This document shows positions 39,691 through 50,372 of a stretch of 64,000 bases of DNA, piece by piece. The position numbers were made by a program, and so were the translations under genes. Source of the DNA: Ashinkailepas kermadecensis (taxonomy: Eukaryota; Arthropoda; Thecostraca; Neolepadidae); the NCBI GenBank assembly GCA_034440615.1, contig JAOTOM010004612.1:122001-186000 (forward strand), given 5' to 3'. Under the pieces are notes generated by a model, which made no database searches, was not told where the DNA came from, and saw only the letters and a list, made by a program, of their open reading frames with translations. Positions within the stretch are counted from its first letter, which is position 1. The number at the start of each line of letters is the position of its first letter.

Positions 39691-39739
39691 TGTAGTGCTT
39701 TCTATCTGCCCGAGACCTCTTCCCAGGGCGTAGCCAAGA

Positions 39740-40082
39740 GGGCAGACGTGGATCCAGGATTTTTCATGGAAGGGGCATGTCTGGAGCCACTGGATGAGCC
39801 CCAGGGATGCATTCAGCTGAAAATTTCTAGAGGGGCGCACTCGCGAGTGCGCGAGGGTCTTGGAAGGGAGACTTCGGCTGAAAATTCAAGGGGTGCACTC
39901 AATGATTCTGAGGGGCACATTTTCATCTGGACATCTGGGTGCACATTCAGCCTTTAGCTGACAAATTAGACAGGGCTGCACTCGAGCCTCACTGTAGGTC
40001 CACTTTTCCTGGTAAGATGGGCGCCACCTTGCCATGAGCGGACACATGTTCCCGGTGCCCTCTGTATCTGTCTCTGCGAGGG
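39740..40082. mobile_element. MITE family G, copy 4
   Basis: Begins gtggatccaggatttttcat; internal aggggcgcactcg and gctgaaaattc units match the family. The right end near 40080 is degraded. Confidence 0.7.
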
Positions 40083-40758
40083 GATGAACGGCAGGGACGC
40101 GGCAGGTCGGAGTGCAGGCTTAATGACGATGTTTTTGCTTGATATATGCATATATATATCAAGCAAAGTGTTTGCTTCATATATGAATATATCATTTGAA
40201 AATGATAGTCATTTTCACCACCGAGAACGCCCCAGCACCACCGCTTTACATGCACAACACACTGCGCAGCGCCTGCCAGCGCCGCCGTTTTGCCCATATG
40301 CGGCGCCGCCGACGGGACCGTTTTGAAAAGTCGTGTTGTCTGTCTAGTTATATATAGAGGTCAATGAGCATTGCTCCATGGTGATCGTGAAATCGGGTCC
40401 AGCACATACGACATTAAGCTAGATGTTCATAGGCAGCGATAAGTAGTGAAACTTGCTAATCTTGGCGAAACTTTTAGCCCCCAAAATATTATTTTTAACA
40501 ATGGTAAATCCGAAAAATTGAAATACGTTGAACTTTGAATTGAAGTGGCTGATAATGACATTGAAAAAATTCCTGAAATCCAAGGATTTTTTTGTGTGGG
40601 GGGGGGGGGCGGGGCTAGGCCCTCTATCCTGTTCAAACTTACCGCGTCCCTGGTTTGTCCCCCCCCCCACCCAATTTCGAAACCATGGTTACACCCATGG
40701 GCACGCAGGCAAGCTCTAGTTTATGGTGGGTGTATACTGTGAACTAGGGTGTTTACGG
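40083..40758. other. unassigned sequence with small palindrome
   Basis: gcttgatata and tatatcaagc flank an 8-base AT loop at about 40137-40164. Poly-G and poly-C runs at 40598 and 40660 resemble MITE debris. No gene. Confidence 0.4.
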
Positions 40759-41396
40759 CATGGATTATGAACGCCTGGATTGGAAACCAACAGCTGTTTG
40801 CGTATCAGCCCACCTAGCGGAGGGTAAGTAAAAACACGGAAACGCGGCCGGTTTTAGGCCGTGCGCCTATGGGAGTTCAGGGTATGCACTTCGTATTGAC
40901 ATTTTTTCCAATTGATTTAGCCATCCCAGGAGGATTGCATCAGCCTTCCCTGATAAATAATTGATCAAGGAACCTTACCGTTCTTTCCTTATTGTTTTTT
41001 ACTCTCCGTTCAGAAGTTGTCGTGGTGCGAAGTGAAAACATTTGTGAAGGGAGCCCACCTCGCCCCAATGATCGGCCCACCGATGTCGATATCTTGATGA
41101 ACTTTATCTTGAATCTTTATCTTTTATCTCTCTATCTTTATTTTGATCTTGAAAGGATTGGACTGGGACAAGTACATGAAGGCAATGGGCAGATCAAAAT
41201 CAATTCAGGGGGGGGGGGGGCGGATTCCATTGGTTCCCATATTAGAAGTTGCAATAACTGTGGGGGTGGGTTGAGCATACATTGAGGTCGCAGTTCCCCC
41301 CTCAAAGGTATATAAAACAACACCCCTGTGTCGAACGACTGGCAAGTGGCAGCAAATCGGCGAGAGGTAGTGGCGTTGCCAGCTAGGGTATGTTGC

Positions 41397-41770
41397 AAGG
41401 GCTGATCCAAGGGGGAGGAAGCGAAAGTGGCGCCCCTTATGACCCGAAGGACGTCTCCCTTGGAGGTTCCAGTGTACTCCCTCCCTCGAATTTCTCAGCG
41501 CAACGCGCTCCTCGGCCTGGGAACGGCAGTCCTCTGGAAGTCCGAACGCACGCCGCGAATTTTTCGGTGAAAGGCACTCCTCAGACAAAAACATATGGTG
41601 CCCCTCTGGGAGATCGTAGTGTACCCCGTCCAAATGTTCTGGACCAAGAGCCGCCCCTCTGGAGAAATGACGCCTCCTTGGCAAAAGCATACATCTGTCA
41701 GTGGTATGGTGTAAGGGGAGGGGGTTTGCACCCTCCATGGGACTTCCGCTCAATCCTCTTTGCGGATTGG
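41397..41770. mobile_element. MITE family G, copy 5, in the centre of foldback element 2
   Basis: Starts ggctgatccaagggggagga with internal ggcgcc and gaatttctcagcg units, and ends near cctctttgcggattgg. More diverged than copies 1-3. Confidence 0.6.
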
Positions 41771-42273
41771 TGGGTACGCCGAAGTCTGTACTCTCCCATT
41801 AAGTTGTGCAAACCACTCCACTGGAAAATATCAGCCACAAATCTAGAGAGCAAGGAGGGTGAGGGCGAGAGCAGAATCGCTCATTCTTATCTTTGAGGGT
41901 GAAACTGCCCCCTCAATGCTTGCTTCCCCCACACGCAATAATTTCAACTTCTAACATGGGAACCTATGGAATGTGACCCCCCCCCTGTTCATTTTGGTCT
42001 GCCTATTGCCTTCATGTACTTTGCCCCCTCCGATCCTTTTAAGAAATCAACATCGGTGGGCCGACCCTTTCGGCGAAATGGGCTCCCTCTCACAGATGCA
42101 TTCACTTCGCATCACAACAACTTCGGAACGGAGCGTAATAAATGAATAAAGAGAGAATGGTAAGATTCCTTGATCAATTATGTATCATGAAAGGCAGATG
42201 CAATCCTCCTGGGGTGGCTGAATCAATTGGATAAAAAATTCAATACCAAATGCGTACCCCGAACTGCCATAGG

Positions 42274-42836
42274 CAGAATCTCCGCCCACGCATATGCCCA
42301 CTTCCTGCCAGGGACCACTTCTCAAGGATCACAAATTTTATACTTACTAAGTGGCAAAGAGCATGGGACAGAGAAAACAACAATAAGTTGCATGTATTCA
42401 AGCCACAGCTAGATCCTTGGGAGTCATGCCTTCGCAGGTCAAGACAAGAGGAGGTCACACTTTGTAGGATGCGCATCGGGCACACTTACGCTACCCATCG
42501 CTACCTCCTGTGTAGGGATGAGAGCCGCGGTGCTCGCTGTCTGGAAACCCTGACTGTACGTCATGTACTTCTCTCGTGCCAGCAATTTGTACCAGAGCGC
42601 CGATTGTGTTATGGAAGAGACACAGATCGTTTGACATATCAAGACCTCCTGGGAAACGACTCAAAACTTGTGCATTCTGGAAACTTGTTCCGTTACTTGT
42701 CGGCGATTGGCTTTCAAACCACGTATACACCCAGGTAATAGCCCTCACCAACAGTGAAGTACTAGTATACAAGTTATGGGCGCTAATGATCAATTTTGGT
42801 CGAAGCGCCCTAAAGCCAAGATAACTAACTAACTAA
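42274..42836 (+). pseudogene. I-type LINE 3' end, 5'-truncated insertion with 14-bp target duplications
   Basis: Encodes the C-terminal region after RNase H of an I-type ORF2: FILTKWQRAWDRENNNKLH, RRSRQEEVTLCRMRIGHTYA, THRYLLC, TVRHVLLSCQQF and FRYLSAIGF, ending at about 42738. The 3' UTR has a 7-bp stem-loop gggcgct/agcgccc (42778-42784 and 42804-42810) and a taactaactaac tail. Direct flanks cgaactgccatagg (42260-42273) and cgaactcccatagg (42837-42850) are the target duplication. Removing the insert restores the foldback arm. Confidence 0.9.
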
Positions 42837-42999
42837 CGAACTCCCATAGGCGCACGGCCTAAAACTGGCCGCGTTTCCATGTTTTTACTTACCTTCCGCT
42901 GGGTGGCAGGTTGGTGCCGCTGATACGCGCAGACCAAAGGCGCCGACGCCGAGTTTCCAATCCATGCGTACATCATCCATGGTTTATGGCAAGATACCT

Positions 43000-43310
43000 T
43001 TACTAGAAGGTAGATCGAAGTTTTCCTTCAAGCCCGCATGACGTCATCCGAAGGTTTTTTATTATGGCATCAATATGGTTGCAGACGACTTCCCTCAAAT
43101 CATACGCAATGGTTACTTTTATTTTCCCTTCTCTACAAGCAAATATATTTATGTTCCGCTGACTGAGTTATTAATCTTGTCCGGTTCTTTCCAGTGAACA
43201 TTTGTTCAGACACATATTTTTATCATGCATAGGCAAGGTTGGATTTGTGCATTGTAATATTGCATGTTGAGAGGAATATTTTGTAGTCATCCAGTATGGA
43301 TAATATTTTT
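43000..43310. other. unassigned AT-rich sequence
   Basis: Nothing recognised. Confidence 0.35.
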
Positions 43311-43515
43311 GTTCAAACCTTTTGCATCCACTCAATTTGCACCCACTTTCGGTGAATTTTGAGCACTTTTATTTGATCACAGCAGCTCATTGTCAAACAT
43401 AGGAGGTGACTTAGGAGATTCAACCTCCAGATGAGAAAACAAGAAACAATTTTCTGGAGAGGATAGTGTTCTGAATTCCAAAAACCCAGGAGCAGCCTAT
43501 TTTTCCAAACATGTA
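43311..43515. repeat. dispersed repeat C, copy 1
   Basis: Similar to 56437-56625: shared words include tgatcacag, gctcattgtcaa, ggagaggata and ccaaaaa. Non-coding. Confidence 0.75.
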
Positions 43516-44620
43516 CGTACCTACATTGACATACAACAGTCATTGCAAATATAGCTCTTTCTAGGCCAGCTAGACCCAGGGCATGGTGCATTATTCCTTT
43601 ATTAATCTTGCATGGATTATTGACGATACATGCATAATTGAACATTCATGTATAATACAATTGTCATGCTATGAATGCCCTCCTGAAACTTTCCATGAGT
43701 TGCAGTCTGATTTCCTGTAGTATGAATTCAGCATCTAGATAGAATGTTTAAATGTAACACATCTCTGTTTCAGGTGTCATGCCTTACTTTGCAGTACCAG
43801 AAGTGGCACTGGGCAGGCAACTTTAATAAATAAGAAATCTGGTTACACCATTTTATCAGGATTCTGCCTTAGCAAAATCTCTTAGCATACAATAAAACAT
43901 GTCTAAGTTCTCAAATGTTGGGAACCAAGAGCATGCTCCAAGCATTTCAAATACATTGATCAGAGAAGAAACCTAAAGAAAGAGCTGCTCAACCCTGCCT
44001 CTTTGCAGAGAATCAAATGTCTCCTACCATCAGCTATTCCCACCATAATATTGCCACCAGCCAATATTCTGGGTAATCCTGAAACTTTTTGTATTAGTGA
44101 TGTTTACATCATTTGCAACATTACGTTGTTGTGTTTTTCTTGCTTTGTTTGCATGTTGACAATGTTTTTCCTCCATGAAAAAAAAGACTGATAGGCCTGG
44201 TTAGGTTATGTCCTTTTATTTAAATATTTTGATCCTTTCTCTGAGAACATAGATTAGGCTGGCTAATTTTATGCTAGGTTACCTTGCAAATTTATAAAGC
44301 TTTCAATAATTAGTTATTGTATATGAACCAATTGAAAGCCCTCCTTTTTGGTATTATTTTGCTTTTCAACCAATGTTTGGACTTGCTGGTAAAAAATATG
44401 TTCTTTGTGCACCAAAATAACAATCACGATAAGACCCTATTTACCACTAAGTTATAGCTACACTAAGTTAGGGTCAAAGGTATGATAAATATATGATTTG
44501 GGTCAGATCTGCTGACAGAAATGGTGCATTTATGGGCTATATTTTGTTTACAGAATGGACAAAGAATGAGGTTATCATGAGATAACAAGTGAGTGATGCC
44601 TATATTTAGGTTGATTCTTT
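43516..44620. other. unassigned AT-rich sequence
   Basis: No gene or recognised repeat. Short frames only. Confidence 0.4.
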
Positions 44621-44639
44621 CCATCAACAATTATAGGAT

Positions 44640-45402
44640 TTGTGTAAAATGCCGCCACACGACACGGTCTTCACTGCGGAGTTGATGGCCATCAGCAAAA
44701 CTCTTGCATACATCGAGGTTGACGACGATATTTTGCATGTTATTTGGACTGATTCTCTGAGCAGTCTTGTGGCGCTGCACAGTTTTAACCAGCAACATGT
44801 CATCGTACGAGACATTTTATCACACCTTACTTCGCTGCATCGCATGGGAAAACAGGTCATACTTTGCTGGATTCCAGCACATGTCGGAATCCGTGGTAAC
44901 GAGCTGGCCGACAGGGCTGCAAGGCGTGCAGCACAAGCGCCAAGGAGTCGCGTTCTTCCACTCCCTGCCAGTGACTACTACCCAATTATCTCGTCATTTA
45001 TTCTCAGACAGTGGCAGGGCAAATGGGACCAAGTGGAGTTCAACAAATTAAAGCAAATCAAACCTTAGCTCCGTGGCCCTCGTCCTTCAGCCAAACTAGA
45101 AGGGACGAGGTAGCCATCTGTCGTCTCAGAATTGGTCACACTCTAGCAACACATAGGTATTTATTGTGCGGGGACGACAGGCCGAAATGTTTTAGGTGTA
45201 ATGAATGCCTCGCTGACTGTGCACCATGTGCTGGTGGCATGCCAAGCATACACAGAAGAACGTAGGCGCCACTTCGGATAAGATGCGAATGCTCTGAGGT
45301 TGAAGAACTTATTGGGAGATTATTACCGATTTATACACAATGGAGCAGTTTTATGCTTCCTTGCGGAGATGGGATTTGACGTAATATATGCACCTGCCTA
45401 AC
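44640..45402 (+). pseudogene. I-type LINE ORF2 remnant: RNase H and C-terminal domain
   Basis: RNase H motifs are present in order: FTAELMAI (Glu) at about 44670, HVIWTDSLSSL (Asp) at about 44740, and AHVGIRGNELADRAARRAA (His, Asp) at about 44880. Then comes the I-type C-terminal segment SFILRQWQGKWDQ and, after a frame change near 45060, RRDEVAICRLRIGHTLATHR. It ends with FLAEMGFDVIYAPA at about 45402. The first RNase H Asp (TDGS) and all of the RT are missing, so it is a 5'-truncated relic. No TAAC-type tail remains. Confidence 0.87.
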
Positions 45403-47045
45403 TGATTACTTGCTTCCACAGATCTCAGATCAAGCGCCTTAATAGCTACCGATGTTTTATATTCGTTTGTGACAGTCTGACGCGTGCTTAGGCAACCTTG
45501 TTATGGGTGCAATATAACCCAATCGGGTTTACGCACACTAAAACCCCCAATATTCATCATTAAAATGGCAAACATGCATAAGAAGTCCCTGGGCCATTTC
45601 TGATCACAATGTTGTTTTTCTGGTGTTTTCTGATTTGACACTCATTCCTTTGGAAAATGAAAACTTCCAAAGATATAAGCACTTTAAGTTCAAGTACCTC
45701 TGTCTAAGAAATCAGTCCAAGAAAAGAATATTACAAACATTGAAATAACTTTTTTAAACAAGAAAAAGATTGACTACATGTACCTGCTATCCCACCTCAA
45801 CAACATATGGGAAGTGTGGGGAAAAGGTTTTGGGTCTGGTGGTATATAATGAAAAATAACATACAATTATCAATACAAATTAATACAACCTAACCTAGCC
45901 TACTGATGTTGGACGGCCTAAAACCTACCGATGTGGAATCACTTAAACGCACTAATATTGTATTACTTAAAACCTACGTATGTTGGATTGCCTAAATATG
46001 ACTTTAAAATGTGATTTTCAAAACAGATTGCAGAGGACTGTCCATAATAGCCACTGCACGTGGAGGGCATGTATTGTGACATAAATAAATAAATATATAA
46101 ATAGGAATAAGTCAGCTTTCCACAGCCGCCGGCTGCCAGCGACCATCGTGCAGACAGCGGGTCAGGCGTGCACGGTCCAGGTCGCGGACCGCTGATAGGT
46201 CATTCACATTATGGCCAGATCAGGTCGCGAATGGTGCCGTTGCTGTGTCCGTTCCCGAAGCCGTCCCGTCGGCTCCTGCGACGTCATTTGCGCGAGGGGT
46301 ATCTCAGCTGAGGCCACCATCAGTGGTAGTCTTACCCGCTGGCGTGTGTTCCCTTGCCGCCCCAGTTCAGTACATAGGATCAAGTTCAAGCCGCGCTGTG
46401 ACAGACGGTCACCACTTGTGCGCAGACCACTCGTACATTACGGCTGTGATTGATGAATGAAAGCAGGCGAAGTTACAGGTGAAAGATTCGTATATTGTGA
46501 GTTCATGTCTGCATTTTTTTTCACCAACCACAGTTGGCGATCCACGCAGGTAGTCGTTCTGCTGCCGTTGTTACTTGGTTACGTTATAAATTCGCGATAC
46601 ATTCGTACTTGAAATACGTATGCGCAAATACACGTGAGAATCGTACTAAGAACATATTCGCACTCGATATATTCGTATTCGGGGCGTTTTATGAACCACG
46701 CAAGCAGGACGCTACATCTGCAGTTGGGTCGAAGCCGAAGGTAACCATTTGTATGCAATTTTCCAATTTGTGACTTGCATCCTCAATGACAGATGCAGCC
46801 AGCTTCCTGCACACAGACATAGCGAACAGATGCCATCAGCGGGTATCAACAAACACCCCCTGCCACACCAATTATTTTCACTATTTGCCACCAATATATA
46901 CAGACTGCATATGCACCCACAAACCAAACGTGTGCATCCATTCATGTGTAGGCTTAACCGTAAGCATGCAAATAAAGGGCATAATCATTTGCAATAATGT
47001 CTTGCGGCTCATTGGTGCAGATTGCTTTTGAACCATTCATGCACC
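45403..47045. other. unassigned sequence
   Basis: AT-rich with a GC-richer patch at 46120-46450. The words acctactgatgttgga/cctaccgatgtgga/cctacgtatgttgga recur at 45895-45985 as a degenerate tandem. No gene recognised. Confidence 0.4.
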
Positions 47046-47068
47046 AGACACACACACACACATATTTT

Positions 47069-47152
<84 letters not shown>
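47046..47152. repeat. (CA)n then (TA)n microsatellite
   Basis: A short CA block, then about 75 bp of TA. Open frames here are artefacts. Confidence 0.95.
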
Positions 47153-47155
<3 letters not shown>

Positions 47156-47195
47156 AATGCACAAATATATATTACGTGGGATATATGGGGCCTCC

Positions 47196-47445
47196 TGTCG
47201 GTGGTGAATCCAGGGAGGGAAGTTGGGGCACATGTCCCCCCCCCCCATGAAAGGTGGCGTCCCTTCGACCAGGAAAACGCGTCCCTCCGCGAAGGCTCGA
47301 GTGCACCCTAACACCCTCGAATTTTTCAGCCACAGGCGCCTCTTGGCAGGAAAGACACCCCTCAAGCTGCTTTCGCGGTGGCGCCACTCCAAGCACGTGT
47401 CCCCTCCCCCAGATGACAATTCCTGGATCTGTCCCTGCCTCTTGT
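47196..47445. mobile_element. MITE family G, copy 6, opposite orientation
   Basis: The left end ggtgaatccagggagggaag and right end gatgacaattcctggatctg (the reverse complement of cagatccaggaattgtcatc) match the family ends in inverted order. Internal ggtggcgtccctt, tcgaatttttcagcc and aggcgcc units are shared. Confidence 0.82.
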
Positions 47446-48561
47446 GGCAGCTATTGGCTTCCTGTGGCGGCTATGGGACCTCTTATGACGACAAAGGGTC
47501 TCCCATTGCGGTCTAGGGGCGGTCAGATCATTTCAGGCGGTCTTCTGTGGTTACTTTTCGGAAATTCTCCTGCCACTGAAGGGAAGAAGCTATGGCGCAC
47601 TTAGCTCCCCCCCCCCCTCCATCTGTCCTTTCTTCCGCTCTCGAACGGGGGTGACAACATCAGCCAAAACGGACGGTAGAGGGAGCCTACCGATATCGGG
47701 AAAAATCCCTTTATTTTGGAGGAACTTGATGGTCAGCCTGCCGGAAACGGCACATTGCTAGGCAGGAAGATTGCTACTGGGCCATCTAGGATACATTTTG
47801 CTGAAGCTGAATAATAGGTCTTCCAATTGATGTACGTCAAAATGATCTATATTGCCATAAACATGCAAGAGAGCGTAGAGAAAAACGGTAAAATTGCATG
47901 TAAACCAATGGTGAAGGGAAACCTTCAAGCCCGCTACCAAACCCACTTCGTGGGGGCCCGGTTTACGGTGCCATCTAGCGGCATAATATATAACTATTTT
48001 TAGCGCTGATGAAACAGGGTGTTTGTGAGCTGGGATACATTGACGTGTGGGCCATACTGCCCCCGGAAATTTTAGAAGTCATGTGGCATCTTTAGCAGTT
48101 AAGACTTGAGCCGGGGAGCTGGTGAGCTGGGGTAGGTACTTACCCCTTGTGATATGGACCCGTTGAGGCATGAGCGCGGAGATGTTTTAGTGAAAATCCG
48201 TTAACTTTCAGCAGTTTTCCCTTCCCATACCCACGGTTCTGCCCCGTACCTGGGTTGTCACTTCTGCAGCCACCATAGACCCACATCTTTGAGCTGTGAC
48301 GTCACAAGTTCGATTTCCTGGCTGCGCCGAATTTCGCCACTTGTGCCATTTATATCATTTATATACCTCCGAGCGTTGTCCTATGCTTGAAGCACCGCAG
48401 TCTGGGACGAAATCCGTTGATATTATTTTATCTGTTTATATAACTCCCACCACCCTACGCGGTTGTATGGTGGTGTGGTGCGCTGTGGCAACCTGTGATC
48501 ATCGGTAAAGCGATGATTGACTATGCACGGCGTTGACAAGGATTAAGGTTGCAGTTAGCAT
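47446..48561. other. unassigned sequence
   Basis: A short ctgtggcggctat-type repetition occurs at 47445-47520 and a poly-C run at about 47608. No gene recognised. Confidence 0.4.
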
Positions 48562-48571
48562 GTTCAATATG
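48562..48571 (+). repeat. left target duplication GTTCAATATG
   Basis: Identical to the 10 bp at 50202-50211, which directly follow the other end of the 16-bp-repeat foldback element. Confidence 0.8.
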
Positions 48572-50201
48572 GTAACCGGACAAATGTACGTAAAGCAAAT
48601 GTATGTATGGCAGATGTACGTATGGCAGATGTGCGAACGCAAATGTACGCAAGCAAATGTACGTAAGCGCAGATGTACGTATGGCAATTGTACGTAAGCG
48701 CAGATGTACGTATGGCTAATGTACGTAAGCGCAAATGTACGTATGGCAAATGTACGTATGCGCAAATGTACGTAAGCGCAAACGTACGTATGCGCAAATA
48801 TAGGTATGCGCAAAAGTACGTATGCGCAAATGTACGTAAGCGCAAATGTACGTATGCACAAAAATACGTAAGCGCAAATGTACGTAAGCGCAAATGTGTG
48901 TATGCGCAAAAGTACGTATGCGCAAATGTACGTGTGGCAATTGTGCGTAAGTGTAGATGTACGTATGCCAAGTTCACTTAAGCGCAAATTTACGTATGGC
49001 AAATATACGTAAGAGCAAATGTACGTATGGCATATGCACCCGACCAAATGTGCTTAAACGCAAAGGCCCGTATGCCTAAATGTGCGTGCATTGGCTCATA
49101 CGTACATTTGCTCTTGCATTCTTTTACGTTTACGTACTGTTGCGCTTAGGTACATTTGCGCTTACGTACACTTGCGTATACGTACATTTACACTTACGTA
49201 TATTTGCGCTTACGTACATTTGCGCATACGTACATTTGCGCTTACGTACATTTGCGCATATGTACATTTGCGCATACGTACATTTGCGCTTACGTACGTT
49301 TAATCATACGTACTTTTGCGCTTACGTACATTTGCGCATGTTACTTTTGCGCATACGTACATTTGCGCTTACGTACATTTGCGCATACGTACTTTTGCGC
49401 ATACGCACTTTTGCGCATACGTACATTTGCGCATACGTACATTTGCGCGTACGTACATTTGCGCATACGTACATTTTTCATACGTACATTTGCGCTTACG
49501 TACATTTGCGCATGCGTACATTTTCCATACGTACATTTGCGCTTACGTACATTTGCGCATACGTACATTTGCGCATACGTACATTTGCGCTTACGTACAT
49601 TTGCGCATACGTACATTTTCCATACGTACATTTGCGCTTACGTACATTAGCCATACGTACACCTGCGCTTACGCACAATTGCCATACGTACATCTGCGCT
49701 TACGTACATTTGCTTACGTACATTTGTCCGGTTACCGCAAACGTATGTATGGCATATGTACCTAACCAAATGTACGTAAACCCAAAGGTACGCATGCGTA
49801 AATGGACGTACATTTGCGCATACGTTGCATACGTACATTTGCGCATACGTACTTTTGCGCTTACGTACATTTGTGCTTACGTACATTTGTGCTTACGTAC
49901 ATTTGCGCTTACGTACATTTGCGCTTACGTACATTTGCGCTTACGTACTTTTGCACATACGTACATTTGCCATACGTACATTTGCGTTGACGTACATTAG
50001 CCATATGTACATCTGCGCTTACATACAATTGCCATACGTACATCTGCGCTTACGTACATTTGCTTACGCATGGGCGCTGTATGACCAACGCAGTCGATGC
50101 GCCCTTAAGCCCAAATAACCAACCAACATTTGCTTACATACATTTGCTTACGTACATCTGCCATACGTACATTTGTCCTTACGTACATTTGTCCTAGAAT
50201 C
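48572..50201. mobile_element. foldback element 3: inverted arrays of a 16-bp repeat
   Basis: The unit acgtacatttgcgcat (variants with cttacg, ccatacg) is repeated roughly 90 times. From 48572 to about 49080 the units point one way; from about 49100 they point the other way, with a short reversal at 49736-49805. The ends match in inverted orientation (gacaaatgtacg on each side), and runs of unit variants appear in the same order at 48640-48740, 49620-49740 and 49970-50070. GTTCAATATG flanks both sides. This organisation resembles Drosophila FB elements, whose inverted repeats are built of short tandem repeats with 9-bp duplications. The long open frames (ICAYVHLRLRTFAHTY) arise because the unit lacks stops. 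Confidence 0.87.
50068..50125 (+). mobile_element. 58-bp LINE/SINE 3'-tail insertion
   Basis: Flanked by direct copies of acatttgcttac (50056-50067 and 50126-50137). It consists of the stem-loop gggcgc/gcgccc (50072-50077, 50099-50104) and the tail aaataaccaacca. It is an extremely 5'-truncated retrotransposed copy that landed inside the 16-bp-repeat element. Confidence 0.88.
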
Positions 50202-50211
50202 GTTCAATATG
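50202..50211 (+). repeat. right target duplication GTTCAATATG
   Basis: Partner of 48562-48571. Confidence 0.8.
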
Positions 50212-50269
50212 TTTGACGGCACGCAGTAAGGGTCCTACCTAATTTAAATATGCAAAATAGTGATGTTGA

Positions 50270-50372
50270 AAAAGTAAGGTTCTTGGTGAGATTAGAACCC
50301 GCCACCTCCGGATCTCGAGTTCGAGTTCATACCTTTGCACCACACGGCTATGCGTACCCTGCGCCGAAGTTT
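50270..50372 (-). mobile_element. tRNA-like SINE head (third type), degraded
   Basis: Minus strand: gggtacgcatagccgtgtgg resembles an A-box region and gcgggttctaatctcacc a B-box region, spaced as in a tRNA. No clear 3' tail or duplication was seen. It could also be a decayed tRNA gene, but the loops do not fold well by eye. Confidence 0.5.

Larger units (their letters stand above)
40759..42981. mobile_element. foldback element 2, with 8-bp target duplication and nested insertions
   Basis: The ends are inverted: left catggattatgaacgc, right (reverse complement) catggatgatgtacgc. Flanks are GTTTACGG (40751-40758) and GTTTATGG (42982-42989), an 8-bp duplication with one mismatch. The arms match for about 550 bp each: 40759-41320 against about 41880-42273 plus 42837-42981. 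Shared words include acggcctaaaac/gttttaggccgt, and gatgcaatcctcctggg with its complement. The right arm is split by a LINE insertion at 42274-42836. The centre holds a family G MITE. No transposase is visible. Confidence 0.85.

Noticed and set aside
49080..50000. 306-codon frame with ICAYVHLRLRTFAHTY repeats and similar minus-strand frames
   Set aside because: The 16-bp repeat lacks stop codons in every phase; peptide periodicity follows from 3 x 16 bases.
48572..50201. CRISPR-like regular repeats (also the 28-bp, 35-bp and 11-bp arrays)
   Set aside because: The units are contiguous without unique spacers and the genome is animal.
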